From Actinomycetes bacterium (GTDB lineage: Bacteria; Actinomycetota; Acidimicrobiia; Acidimicrobiales; JAJZJN01), in assembly GCA_021851165.1 (NCBI GenBank), contig JAJZJN010000007.1, forward strand, positions 1 through 40,430: a stretch of DNA of 40,430 nt, given 5' to 3'. Below, piece after piece: positions 32,066 to 40,368 of the stretch; the stretch's first letter is position 1, and every line of letters begins with the position of its first letter. The notes beneath the pieces are model-generated. The model was not told the DNA's origin. It worked only from the letters and a program-made list of their open reading frames with translations, and did not search any database. The position numbers were made by a program, and so were the translations under genes.

Positions 32066-33288
32066 TCATGGCTGTGCTGATGGCAAGCACCATCGGCCAG
32101 ATCTTTCAACCTCTATTCAGAGCGATGGCATGGTTGCTAGCTTTCTTCTATGCACTGGCCCCGAATTATGCAATAGCTATAGCTCTTCTTACTGTAGCTG
32201 TGATGGTGGTAACCGCTCCGTTGACCATCAAGAGCACTCGCTCAATGGTTGCAATGCAGCAGTTTACGCCAGAAATGAAGAAGCTGCAGCAGAAGTACAA
32301 AGGCGATAGAGCACAGCTCAACGAGGAAATGATGAAGCTCTATAGAGAGCACAACATCAACCCCGCTGGTGGCTGCCTACCTATGATCATTCAGATCCCG
32401 GTATTTATCATACTATATGATTCCATTCGTGGATTGACTCACACATTTACCAGTCATGGCCATGTGATCCCAGCACCACTATATATAGGGCATAGCACCC
32501 GAATCTACCACGATCTTCTCCATAGTGCTGGGAAGATGATGGCATTCGGGATCAACTTGACGCAGACTGTTCTTGGTCATCACTCTTCCATTAGTAGCGC
32601 AATCCCATACTGGGTGTTATTTGGCGCTGCTATACTTCTACAATATATCCAGATAAATCAGATTAATAGACGCAATCCCCAGCTAGCACAGACGAATCCA
32701 CAAGCACAGATGATGCAGAAATACATGCCATTTTTGTTTGCAATATTCTACTTATATTTTCCGGCAGGGGTTGTTGTTTACTTTATTGTTTCGAGCCTTT
32801 GTAGGATAGCGATTCAGGAAGGTCTTTTCAGGTTTGGGATGTTCTCCACACCTGCAGTTGCCGCGGAGTCCATTCCGCGATCGGACGTCGGTTCCTCGGG
32901 TGGCCGGCCACGAAGGCCGACGCTGATGGAGCGCCTGGCCAACGCGCAGGCGAAGGCCGCCGGTCAGCAACGGGCTCAACAGCCGAGGCCGGGGGGGGGA
33001 CGATCCGGCACGCGCCAGACGGGACAGCTCGGTACAGGTGGCAGCTCATCGAACGGTGCGGGTCGGCCGGCTGGCACTAAGCCCTCGACTGGGAAGCCGT
33101 CTACCCAGAAGCCTGCAGCACAGGCACAGAAGCCCACACCGGGTCGGCCGGCTGGCACTAAGCCCTCGACTGGGAAGCCGTCTACCCAGAAGCCTGCAGC
33201 ACAGGCACAGAAGCCCAGACTGGATGACGCGGACACGAAGAAACCTCATCCTCGGGCGCGATCGAAGCGTGAGAGAAAGGCGCCCTGA
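32062..33288 (+). CDS. yidC: Membrane protein insertase YidC/Oxa1
   Basis: A 408-residue insertase. The Oxa1/YidC core covers about residues 15-265: [20 protein letters not shown] with the basic groove residues, [40 protein letters not shown], and [20 protein letters not shown]. Like other Gram-positive forms it lacks the large periplasmic domain. The cytoplasmic tail (about 270-408) is basic and carries two near-identical 27-residue repeats rich in Lys, Pro and Gln. AAGGAGG lies seven bases before the ATG. The core is much AT-richer than the tail and the neighbouring genes. Confidence 0.96.
   Translation: MIMAVLMASTIGQIFQPLFRAMAWLLAFFYALAPNYAIAIALLTVAVMVVTAPLTIKSTRSMVAMQQFTPEMKKLQQKYKGDRAQLNEEMMKLYREHNINPAGGCLPMIIQIPVFIILYDSIRGLTHTFTSHGHVIPAPLYIGHSTRIYHDLLHSAGKMMAFGINLTQTVLGHHSSISSAIPYWVLFGAAILLQYIQINQINRRNPQLAQTNPQAQMMQKYMPFLFAIFYLYFPAGVVVYFIVSSLCRIAIQEGLFRFGMFSTPAVAAESIPRSDVGSSGGRPRRPTLMERLANAQAKAAGQQRAQQPRPGGGRSGTRQTGQLGTGGSSSNGAGRPAGTKPSTGKPSTQKPAAQAQKPTPGRPAGTKPSTGKPSTQKPAAQAQKPRLDDADTKKPHPRARSKRERKAP
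33060..33216 (+). repeat. 81-bp tandem repeat in the yidC tail
   Basis: The unit GGGTCGGCCGGCTGGCACTA and what follows repeats with an 81-bp period (33060 and 33141), identical for about 75 bp. It encodes [20 protein letters not shown] plus QAQKP twice. Confidence 0.92.
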
Positions 33289-33292
33289 CCTA

Positions 33293-34357
33293 ATGGAGTG
33301 GGTAGAGACCACGGGACGAACGATCGAAGAGGCCAGGGAGGCTGCGCTTGAGCAGTTAGGCGTGGCTGAGACGGATGCGGAGTTCATTATCCTTACCGAG
33401 CCCAGACGGGGGATTCTCGGGCGATTCAGACAGGAGGCGAGACTTCGGGCACGCGTTGTGCCTGCTAGGCCTAGGCCTAAGAGGGGCGGCAAGGGTGCCC
33501 GGAAGGCGAACGACAGGACCAAGGGGAGGAGTCGGTCGGTAGCAGGCGATGGATCTGCCTCGGCCAAAGGCGGCAAGGACAAGACGGTGTTGGTGAAAGC
33601 AGCAGACAGAGGATCCTCGGGTGCTGGCCGCTCTGAGCCGACAGAGGCGAAGCGAGCCGATGCCGAGGTTCGTCCGATGAATGGGGACTTTGGGGTGGCA
33701 CAGAAGGGTGCTGTAGTTCCTTCAGTGCCATCCGGGGAGCCGGCGGTGGAGCCTGCTGCAGAGCCCGGGGGGTCTTCAGGGGCCAGGAAGAAGCGCCATC
33801 GGGGATCGAGGGGGCGTGGCAGAGGTCAGGTAAGGGCGGCTGCCACGGCCAATAGTGACAACGAGCAAGTGGAGGCGATGATGGAGACACTTTCAGCAGA
33901 TGAGCAAGGGGAGAAGGCCACGACCTTTCTGGATGGCCTCATGCACGAGCTTGGCATGACTGCGACCACCTCGTTCTCGAGTAGCGAAGAGGGTATACAG
34001 GTCGCTATCGAGGGCAGCGACCTCGGTGCTCTGGTAGGTCCCGCCGGTGCCACACTGTCTGCCCTGCAGGAGGTAACGCGAGCTGTTCTCCAGCGCTACA
34101 CGGGTGGGCATGGCGAGAGGATAATCGTGGATGTCGGGGGATACCGTGCCAAGCGCGCCGAAGCCCTCGCGCGTTTTACCACGTCAATTGCCCAAGAGGT
34201 GATTGCCAGCGGGACAGAGCGCCGGCTCGAGCCGATGTCGGCGGCCGACCGGAAGGTAGTTCACGATACGGTAAACGCTATAGAGGGTGTGGTGACGAGA
34301 TCGGAGGGCGAGGAGCCGCGTCGCTACGTGGTGATCTCTCCTAAGGCTGGCGAATAG
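33293..34357 (+). CDS. jag: RNA-binding protein Jag/KhpB (Jag-N, KH, R3H)
   Basis: A 354-residue protein. Jag-N is residues 1-55 (EWVETTGRTIEEAREAALEQ then RRGILGRF). A long basic, low-complexity linker (about 58-190, ARKKRHRGSRGRGRG) follows. The KH domain is about 215-285 (GSDLGALVGPAGATLSALQE), and the C-terminal R3H domain contains MSAADRKVVHDTVNAIEG with its Arg-x3-His. KhpB-type proteins bind RNA and influence cell division and envelope synthesis. The ATG at 33293 matches the Jag-N start; the longer ORF is a shadow of the yidC tail. The linker is unusually long. Confidence 0.92.
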   Translation: MEWVETTGRTIEEAREAALEQLGVAETDAEFIILTEPRRGILGRFRQEARLRARVVPARPRPKRGGKGARKANDRTKGRSRSVAGDGSASAKGGKDKTVLVKAADRGSSGAGRSEPTEAKRADAEVRPMNGDFGVAQKGAVVPSVPSGEPAVEPAAEPGGSSGARKKRHRGSRGRGRGQVRAAATANSDNEQVEAMMETLSADEQGEKATTFLDGLMHELGMTATTSFSSSEEGIQVAIEGSDLGALVGPAGATLSALQEVTRAVLQRYTGGHGERIIVDVGGYRAKRAEALARFTTSIAQEVIASGTERRLEPMSAADRKVVHDTVNAIEGVVTRSEGEEPRRYVVISPKAGE

Positions 34358-34368
34358 GCGCGCCAACC

Positions 34369-35037
34369 TTGAGGAATGCGCGGTCTGCACTGCTGGTACA
34401 GCTTTCCAGGGCCCGCCAAAGGGGATATCTTGGCCCTGGCGATCTTGAGTTGCACATAGATCACGCTATGGGATTTGCCCGAGCTGTCGAAGCAGAGTTG
34501 GGTTGTGGTGTGGGTCCAGGCAGTTGCACTCCAGGGCGGCGAGCCGTTCTTGATCTAGGATCTGGAGGGGGTATCCCGGGCCTCGTATTGGCGGATCTAT
34601 GGCCTGATAGCAAGTTCATGCTGCTGGATTCGAATCTTCGCAAGACGGAGTTCTTGATCTCCGCGGTGGAGGCATGTGGTATGAGCGGGCGTGTGTGCGT
34701 GAAGCGTGAGTCTGCTGAAGTGGCTGGTATGACGCCTGAGCTGCGAGCATCATTCGACGTCGTGGTTGCACGTTCTTTTGGGCGACCAGCTACTACTGCC
34801 GAATGTGCATCTCCGTTGATCGTCCATGGAGGCATTCTGGTCGTGTCGGAGCCACCGCCTGGTGATGATGACTTGGATCAAGATAGGTGGCCTGACTCCG
34901 GACTCGCGCAACTGGGAATGTCCACTGCCACCTCCTGGAGGGATACCTTTGGGTATCAGGTTATTCGTCAGACGAGCGAGTGCCCCGCACGGTTCCCCCG
35001 ACGAGTAGGAGTAGCGCGTAAGAACCCGCTCTTCTGA
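34369..35037 (+). CDS. rsmG: 16S rRNA (guanine-527-N7)-methyltransferase RsmG (GidB)
   Basis: A 222-residue S-adenosylmethionine-dependent enzyme that methylates G527 of 16S rRNA. LDLGSGGGIPGLVLA, near residues 62-76, is the SAM-binding motif, followed by the acidic strand end MLLDSNLRKTEFL, then FDVVVARSF. It starts with TTG at 34369; no in-frame ATG or GTG fits the family start (LHIDHAMGFARAVEAE lies near 27-42). It is 11 nt after jag and followed by the parS region. Confidence 0.92.
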   Translation: MRNARSALLVQLSRARQRGYLGPGDLELHIDHAMGFARAVEAELGCGVGPGSCTPGRRAVLDLGSGGGIPGLVLADLWPDSKFMLLDSNLRKTEFLISAVEACGMSGRVCVKRESAEVAGMTPELRASFDVVVARSFGRPATTAECASPLIVHGGILVVSEPPPGDDDLDQDRWPDSGLAQLGMSTATSWRDTFGYQVIRQTSECPARFPRRVGVARKNPLF

Positions 35038-35092
35038 AAACAAGTAGATTCGCGGTTATACCTAGAATGGTGAGAAGGCTTTGTCTGGCCGC

Positions 35093-35108
35093 TGTTCCAC
35101 GTGAAACA
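35093..35108. promoter_or_regulatory. parS site 1
   Basis: TGTTCCACGTGAAACA differs from the consensus parS TGTTTCACGTGAAACA at one base. It is the ParB nucleation site, about 0.5 kb upstream of parA. Confidence 0.93.
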
Positions 35109-35415
35109 CATGCTATGAGGCATGTGAACAACTATCCGTCTCGCATGATCTAGTTGGTGGAATGAAACCCCAGGCTCATGTGCTCAGCTTACGGACCATC
35201 CGGCGGCTACGCACAGTCCACGTGCCTGCCTTCCAGTGCCCCGGGAGGCTTGCCAGGCAGTAATACTGGTGAAGCTCCAGCCTGAAGCGGGCGGCATCTG
35301 GATCCACCAGCTTGCAGAACTACCAGGTCAGGCAGCTGTTCTGTGCACGCGAGATGAGCTCGGAGCGACTAATGACCACCTCGTCGTGCTGCAATCAAAA
35401 TTGCCGAGCCAATTA

Positions 35416-35431
35416 AGTTTCACGTGGAACA
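35416..35431. promoter_or_regulatory. parS site 2
   Basis: AGTTTCACGTGGAACA matches parS at 14 of 16 bases and keeps the TTTCACGTG core. It lies 323 bp from site 1 in the opposite sense of its variant base. Confidence 0.85.
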
Positions 35432-35616
35432 TCACTCAGCCTTCTTGACCCAAGAGCGATCTGGGTGAAGGATAAGGGGCTGCAGCTCTCGTGCCCGCTT
35501 CTTCAGCTCGTACGTGCCTAACTGGCAAGAAGCAATTGGAGGAAACCAGTGGGATATCCCCGACAGATACCGTGGTCGACCATGAGGGGGTCGGCCGTTG
35601 GAGGATGGGTCGCTGA

Positions 35617-36414
35617 ATGGCGTCTGGTCGGACGGTTGGCCGCGGGGTGATGCCCAGGGTAATGGCGGTTGCGAACCAGAAGGGTGGGGTCGGCAAGACG
35701 ACGACGGCGGTTAACCTCGGTGCCGGGTTGGCTGAGCTCGGAAGGCGCGTACTGGTGATTGACCTGGACCCTCAGGGAAACGCCACGACTGGCCTCGGAA
35801 TAGATGCGAGAAACTTCGAGTCGTCGATGTACGACGTCCTCATGCGCGACGTGCCGCTGGAGGATTGCATAGAGGCTACGTCGCTGAAGAACCTGTTCGT
35901 AGCTCCTGCAACCATCGACCTGGCTGGAGCTGAGATCGAGCTGGTCCCAACGTTCAGCCGCGAGTTGCGACTGAGGAGAGCAATTCAACCTATTCTGGAA
36001 GACTTTGACTTCATCCTGATCGATTGTCCCCCTTCGCTTGGGCTGATTACCGTTAACGGTCTAGCTGCGGCGAGGGAAGTTCTCGTGCCCATACAGTGCG
36101 AGTACTACGCGCTAGAGGGCCTTGGGCAGCTCCTGCGAAATGTGAACCTTGTCCAGACAAACCTCAACGAGGAGCTTGAGGTGACTACGATTGTTCTCAC
36201 GATGTACGACGCCAGGACAAAGCTTGCCGAGCAGGTGGCCAGCGAAGTTAGAGAGCATTTCGGTGACAAGGTGTGCCGGGTCGTAGTGCCTCGTACGGTA
36301 CGCATATCAGAGGCACCTTCGTTCGGGCAGCCGGTTACCGTGTTCGATCCCAGTTCACGCGGGGCGATAGCGTACAGATTGCTAGCCAAGGAGGTTGACC
36401 GTGGCCCGTCGTAG
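35617..36414 (+). CDS. parA: Chromosome partitioning ATPase ParA (Soj)
   Basis: A 265-residue Walker-type ATPase that, with ParB bound at parS, segregates the origin. The deviant Walker A is NQKGGVGKTTTAVNLG near residues 19-34 and Walker A' is VLVIDLDPQGNATTG near 45-59. Walker B is FILIDCPPSLGLI. ARTKLAEQVASEVREHFGDK is typical of the C-terminal half. Start choice is open: ATG 35617 has GGAGG 12 bases away, while ATG 35650 gives the usual short N-terminus MPRVMAVANQ. It overlaps parB by 14 nt. Confidence 0.96.
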   Translation: MASGRTVGRGVMPRVMAVANQKGGVGKTTTAVNLGAGLAELGRRVLVIDLDPQGNATTGLGIDARNFESSMYDVLMRDVPLEDCIEATSLKNLFVAPATIDLAGAEIELVPTFSRELRLRRAIQPILEDFDFILIDCPPSLGLITVNGLAAAREVLVPIQCEYYALEGLGQLLRNVNLVQTNLNEELEVTTIVLTMYDARTKLAEQVASEVREHFGDKVCRVVVPRTVRISEAPSFGQPVTVFDPSSRGAIAYRLLAKEVDRGPS

Positions 36415-37465
36415 TGGATTGGGTAAGGGTCTCGGAGCACTGATCCCATCCGAAGCAGTTGGGGACCGCGGGACTGCATTACGCGAGGTTCCGGTATCCA
36501 ACATTAAGCCGAACAGGCTCCAACCCCGTGCGTACTTCGACGAAGAAGCGATGTCTTCTCTGGCGGCTTCGATTCGCGAACTCGGGGTGCTCCAGCCGGT
36601 TCTACTACGCCGCTCTGGTGAAAGTGAGTATGAGTTGGTCGCTGGCGAGCGGCGCTGGCGAGCGGCGAGGCGAGCTGGGCTGCAGACTGTGCCAGCGTTG
36701 GTGCAAGAGACGTCGGATGTGAACAGCCTCGAGCAGGCGCTAGTCGAGAATTTGCATCGTGAGGATTTGAATCCGCTAGAGGAAGCGGCCGCCTACCAGC
36801 AGCTTATCGACGAGTTTGGCTATACCCATGAGCAGGTTGCTATACGCGTAGGCCGGAGCCGGACAGCAGTGACGAATATGCTGCGGCTGCTGCAGCTTCC
36901 GGCCGGTGTCCAAAGAGCCCTTGCCGAAGGATCTCTGAGCGCAGGACACGCGCGCGCTTTGCTTGGCACGCGCGATAGGGCCTACCAAGAAGAGCTGGCC
37001 AAGCAGATTGTGATTGCAGGACTTACTGTGCGTGCTGTCGAGGATGTGATCCGACAGCACGAACAGGTGGGTACGCAGGCAGGTCAGGCACCTGAGCTAG
37101 GAGTATCGGGGCGCCCCGACTCTGGGCAGGCAGTAACCGGAAGTGGGGTTGGAGACCAGGGGCGTTCGGAGGGTTCAGCCGCTGTGGGTGGAAGCGCTGG
37201 TGTGGCAGTGGAGGAGGGCCGAGAGTCAACCACGGGTCACGGACATAGCGACCATTACCCCCAGGAAGTGGCCAGGCGCCGCTTGCCAGCACCAGGAATG
37301 CTGGAACTAGAGGAGTTGCTGTCCACACGGCTCAACACGAGGGTGAAGGTCGAGATGGGAGCCCGTCGCGGTCGAGTGTTGATCGAATTTTCAACTCTCG
37401 AAGATCTAGAGCGCATCTATAAGTTGATGCTTACTGATGTGATGACGGTGAACAAGACGGTTTGA
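36401..37465 (+). CDS. parB: Chromosome partitioning protein ParB (Spo0J)
   Basis: A 354-residue CTP-dependent clamp that loads at parS. RSGLGKGLGALIP begins the protein; the ParB/Srx CTP-binding domain contains ELVAGERRWRAARRAGL near 79-95 and ENLHREDLNPLEEAAAY near 119-135. The helix-turn-helix is THEQVAIRVGRSRTAVTNML near 145-164. A Gly/Ser-rich linker (about 225-290) precedes the C-terminal dimerisation domain. The GTG at 36401 is preferred over the ORF track TTG (36395) because AAGGAGG lies directly upstream. Confidence 0.96.
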   Translation: MARRSGLGKGLGALIPSEAVGDRGTALREVPVSNIKPNRLQPRAYFDEEAMSSLAASIRELGVLQPVLLRRSGESEYELVAGERRWRAARRAGLQTVPALVQETSDVNSLEQALVENLHREDLNPLEEAAAYQQLIDEFGYTHEQVAIRVGRSRTAVTNMLRLLQLPAGVQRALAEGSLSAGHARALLGTRDRAYQEELAKQIVIAGLTVRAVEDVIRQHEQVGTQAGQAPELGVSGRPDSGQAVTGSGVGDQGRSEGSAAVGGSAGVAVEEGRESTTGHGHSDHYPQEVARRRLPAPGMLELEELLSTRLNTRVKVEMGARRGRVLIEFSTLEDLERIYKLMLTDVMTVNKTV

Positions 37466-37471
37466 TATGTA

Positions 37472-37537
37472 GCTACTTAGAGTAGCAATATCTTCATATA
37501 TCGCTATATTCTGTAGATATTGCTCACTATGAGTGAG
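37472..37537. terminator. Possible bidirectional terminator between parB and cwlM
   Basis: The two short perfect hairpins and the longer 9-bp stem directly after the parB stop could end transcription from both sides. U-tracts are poor, so confidence is moderate. Confidence 0.4.
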
Positions 37538-37566
37538 TATCAACTATCCAGGCGCACTGGAGCTTG

Positions 37567-37595
37567 ATCCACAACCTGTGCATTAGGTTGTGGAT
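37567..37595. promoter_or_regulatory. Inverted pair of DnaA-box-like motifs
   Basis: An 11-bp perfect inverted repeat (ATCCACAACCT/AGGTTGTGGAT, loop GTGCATT) embeds two near-consensus DnaA boxes facing each other. Confidence 0.5.
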
Positions 37596-37632
37596 ATCGC
37601 TAGACAACACCAGCTCAGGTGGGGTCCGCTGA

Positions 37633-38571
37633 TTATTCGAAGGGAGTTGTGGCCCATTCGATCAATGCATCTGCGAGAGCCTCTGCCAGATGTGCACCCT
37701 TTTCGACAACCGTATGGGATGGTCCGATCTCGCATACTACTGCCGGCATCCTGGTTTCACGCAGGATCGGAAGTGACATCCCGACAGCAGTGGCACCGGT
37801 TATCCGGAGATTCTTGAGCGTGTGGAAGCACACGAGGTTTGCAAGGCGCCTTCCTCCGGGTGATTCGTAGTGATAGCCGGTGTAGTAGGCGGCCTGGCAG
37901 TCGGTTCTCTGCGGTTCGAACCGTATGCCAAGGTAAACCTCGACCGAGGCTGCATTGGCAAGGGCTGCCTGGGCAGACCCGTCGGAATGCAGTATAGGAA
38001 CCACTTGGGCCCCGGCAGAGGCCAAGCGGCGGCGTACAGCAGTGACGACGGCATCGAGGCCGCCCTCCTCACCCAGTGCGATTCTCCGACCCAGAAGAGT
38101 TGTGGGGCTCCGGCGCATGCGTTCGCGGTCGCGCACGGCGCTCACGAGCTCCGGTTCGGAGTACCTGGGCATGACTCGGAGCAACTCGCGTAGGGTACGA
38201 GAGCCGCATATACCGTCGGGGGGGAGGTCGGTGTTCCTCTGGAAGTCGGCCAGAGCCCCAGCAGTCATTGCACCGAAAATCCCGTCGACCCTGCCGGTGT
38301 CAAAGCCGAGAGCCGAGAGCCGCCGCTGGAGGTCCGCTATATCGTCACCTCGCAGCATTGGCCGGCAGTGGTACAACAGGCGGTCGCCCAACCTGAATCC
38401 TGCTTCCACGAGCGCGGACCATGTCTGGTTCCCGCACTGCCCGTCTATCCTCAGGCCCCGGGTGTGCTGGAATGCTTCGATGGCAGCACGGGTGCCAGGG
38501 CCGAATATGCCTTTGGCGTCAGGGGAGGTGTCGATGCCGAGAGCCGCGAGCCTGCGCTGCACATCTTCCAC
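37633..38571 (-). CDS. cwlM: CwlM-like peptidoglycan-synthesis regulator (pseudo-amidase; 5' end uncertain)
   Basis: Two peptidoglycan-binding type 1 domains (AVEDVQRRLAALGI..., DDIADLQRRLSALGFD...) precede an Amidase_3-like domain. The zinc-site DPGHGG is replaced by ALGEEGG (after TTLLGRRI) and the SLHxN motif by LGIRFEP; only the late glutamate in PAVVCEIG remains. So it should not cut peptidoglycan. No signal peptide is present. In mycobacteria CwlM, encoded beside trxC, is an essential cytoplasmic regulator acting on MurA and MurJ. Domain one seems to begin near PLCIGAVGEAVED, upstream of the GTG at 38571, but that frame has no ATG, GTG or TTG between the trxA stop region and 38571. The ORF track start at 38859 lies inside trxA. 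Confidence 0.8.
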   Translation of the reverse strand: MEDVQRRLAALGIDTSPDAKGIFGPGTRAAIEAFQHTRGLRIDGQCGNQTWSALVEAGFRLGDRLLYHCRPMLRGDDIADLQRRLSALGFDTGRVDGIFGAMTAGALADFQRNTDLPPDGICGSRTLRELLRVMPRYSEPELVSAVRDRERMRRSPTTLLGRRIALGEEGGLDAVVTAVRRRLASAGAQVVPILHSDGSAQAALANAASVEVYLGIRFEPQRTDCQAAYYTGYHYESPGGRRLANLVCFHTLKNLRITGATAVGMSLPILRETRMPAVVCEIGPSHTVVEKGAHLAEALADALIEWATTPFE

Positions 38572-38627
38572 GGCCTCCCCGACCGCACCGATGCAAAGCG
38601 GTAGGGGTGAGCGATCGGCCGGGCCCG

Positions 38628-38954
38628 TTACAGGTACTCCTCGATCTCTTGGAGTAGTTGAGCCTTCCCGCGCGCCCCGACGATCCTGGTACGGAGCTCT
38701 CCGCCTTTGAACAGGATGAGGGTCGGGATGCTCATCACCTCGAAGCGCCTCGTGACGTCGAGGTTCTCGTCGATATCGAGCTTCGCGATCTGCAGCAGCC
38801 CCTGCTTCTCGGTGGCGAGCTCCTCGAGCACTGGGGCAATCATCTTGCATGGGCCGCACCAGTCAGCCCAGAAGTCCACGAGAACCGGAACGTCTGCCAG
38901 CATGACATGCTCGTCGAATGTGGCATCAGTCAGCTTGACTATTCCGTTGCTCAT
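38628..38954 (-). CDS. trxA: Thioredoxin
   Basis: A 108-residue thioredoxin that reduces protein disulfides in the cytoplasm. The active site DFWADWCGPCKMIAPVLEEL lies near 27-46, the cis-proline loop is SIPTLILFKGG near 75-85, and the last helix is QLLQEIEEYL. AAAGGA precedes the ATG. It lies between trxB (upstream) and cwlM (downstream), the same order as in mycobacteria. Confidence 0.97.
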   Translation of the reverse strand: MSNGIVKLTDATFDEHVMLADVPVLVDFWADWCGPCKMIAPVLEELATEKQGLLQIAKLDIDENLDVTRRFEVMSIPTLILFKGGELRTRIVGARGKAQLLQEIEEYL

Positions 38955-39057
38955 AGATATTCCTTTCGTGTTCGATCCCGCTAATTACTCAAGCTGCCAT
39001 CCATGCCTTTGAAAAAGAACACATTACTATCTGGCATGCAACGTGGGTACTGGTAGC

Positions 39058-40020
39058 TTAGCTATGCTCCTGAACATCGAGCCAGCGCTCGAGATCTATC
39101 GCCGCGCTACAGCCGGAACCGGCCGCGGTTATTGCCTGGCGGTAGGTATCGTCCTGGACATCGCCACAGGCAAAAACACCCTCTACGCTTGTTCGTGTCC
39201 CACCATAAGTTTGTATATAGCCGTTCTCACGTAACTCCAATTGCCCATTGAATACGGCTGTCGAGGGAGCATGGCCAATCGCCACGAACACTCCTGATAC
39301 CTCAAGTATCGAGTCCTCGGCGGTAGAAAGGTCGTGTAGTGCTACGCCGGTGAGTTTGGATTCACCGAGAAGCTCAGTTACCACCGAATTCCACCTAAAC
39401 GAAATTTTCTCGTTCGAGAAAGCACGTTCTTGCATGATCTTGGAAGCTCGGAGCTCGGCTCGACGATGGACGATTGTCACACTGCGGACGAAACGTGTGA
39501 GGAACAGCGCCTCTTCAATGGCAGAGTCCCCCCCGCCTACCACCGCAACATCCTGCTCCCTGAAGAAGAACCCGTCGCAGGTGGCGCAAGTGGACAGACC
39601 ATGACCGAGCAGCCGGTTCTCCCCGGGCACTCCGAGCATCAGAGACTGGGCACCAGTAGCGATGATCAGGCTTGTCGCGACGACATCGGGTGCTGCGCCA
39701 GAGGCTTCCCCTGTCCAGATCTTGAAAGGGGGTGCTGATAGGTCTACACGTGTTGCCTTGCGTGTGTGGAAGTCCGCGCCGAAGCGTTTCGCCTGATCGC
39801 GCATCCGCGCCATCAGCTCGGGTCCCTCTATGCCCTCGACGAAGCCGGGGAAGTTCTCTATCTCGGTCGTTAGCATGAGCTGACCACCCGGCTGGTCACT
39901 CGTCGAGGACGGTTCCCCTTCGAGCACCAGTGGCTTCAGGTTGGCGCGCGCCGTATAGATGGCGGCGGTAAGCCCGGCAGGCCCTGAACCTAGTACTACG
40001 ACTTGACGCTGCTCACTCAT
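39058..40020 (-). CDS. trxB: Thioredoxin reductase
   Basis: A 320-residue FAD/NADPH enzyme that recharges thioredoxin. FAD site GSGPAGLTAAIYTARA lies near 11-26, the redox-active pair is in STCATCDGFF near 143-152, the NADPH site is VVGGGDSAIEEA near 159-170, and the closing GVFACGDVQDDTYRQA motif is present. Upstream in the same direction of trxA, with a 103-bp gap, so the two probably form one pathway unit. Confidence 0.97.
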   Translation of the reverse strand: MSEQRQVVVLGSGPAGLTAAIYTARANLKPLVLEGEPSSTSDQPGGQLMLTTEIENFPGFVEGIEGPELMARMRDQAKRFGADFHTRKATRVDLSAPPFKIWTGEASGAAPDVVATSLIIATGAQSLMLGVPGENRLLGHGLSTCATCDGFFFREQDVAVVGGGDSAIEEALFLTRFVRSVTIVHRRAELRASKIMQERAFSNEKISFRWNSVVTELLGESKLTGVALHDLSTAEDSILEVSGVFVAIGHAPSTAVFNGQLELRENGYIQTYGGTRTSVEGVFACGDVQDDTYRQAITAAGSGCSAAIDLERWLDVQEHS

Positions 40021-40035
40021 CGATACTCCAATCCG

Positions 40036-40368
40036 TCATCTGGCATCCGTCTCTCGCCGGTAGCGGCGTGACCAGGCGAAGACGCCTGCAGCGCACAGCA
40101 GGGTACCCACCAGAGCGTCGGAAGCCCAGACCCTGTTCCCGAAGGCGTACACGTCGAGAAGTCGAACCGTTGCGACCGCGATCAGAACCGCGGTCACGAT
40201 CGCCATCGTCAGGACTATCACCCCGAAGACTACGGCACGTGCAGCCAGGACGACGGGGCGTATGGCCCGCTCGCGGATAGCCCTGACGACGTCTTCCAGG
40301 GAGTCGGCTAGGTGCGCGGGCCAGTCCCGTTGTGTAGACGTCGCCGTGCGCGAGTATCTGTCGTCCAT
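40036..40368 (-). CDS. Small membrane protein of unknown function
   Basis: A 110-residue protein with a polar, charged N-terminus (about 1-36) and two membrane helices (VVFGVIVLTMAIVTAVLIAV near 46-65 and ALVGTLLCAAGVFAW near 85-99), then a basic end RRYRRE. ATG start at 40368; it ends 15 nt before trxB, so co-transcription is likely. I do not recognise a family. Confidence 0.65.
   Translation of the reverse strand: MDDRYSRTATSTQRDWPAHLADSLEDVVRAIRERAIRPVVLAARAVVFGVIVLTMAIVTAVLIAVATVRLLDVYAFGNRVWASDALVGTLLCAAGVFAWSRRYRRETDAR

Larger units (their letters stand above)
35038..35616 (+). other. rsmG-parA intergenic region with two parS sites
   Basis: About 580 bp without a believable gene. Its main content is two parS-like sites near 35.1 and 35.4 kb. 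A 70-residue ORF (35236-35448) crosses one parS site and resembles nothing known, so it is not called. The parAB promoter should be here. Confidence 0.6.
37466..37632. other. parB-cwlM convergent gap: AT-rich, palindrome-rich, with paired DnaA-box-like motifs
   Basis: The gap contains four hairpins in 130 bp. GCTACT-TAG-AGTAGC is at 37472-37486. GCAATATCT/AGATATTGC is at 37485-37523 with an AT-rich loop. CTCACT-ATG-AGTGAG is at 37523-37537. ATCCACAACCT/AGGTTGTGGAT is at 37567-37595. The last holds TGATCCACA and TGTGGATAT, each one base from TTATCCACA. Bidirectional termination is one role; replication-related function is another. Confidence 0.6.

Noticed and set aside
35236-35448. 70-residue plus-strand ORF between rsmG and parA
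   Set aside because: It crosses a parS site, has no recognisable domain and a GTG start without a clear ribosome-binding site.
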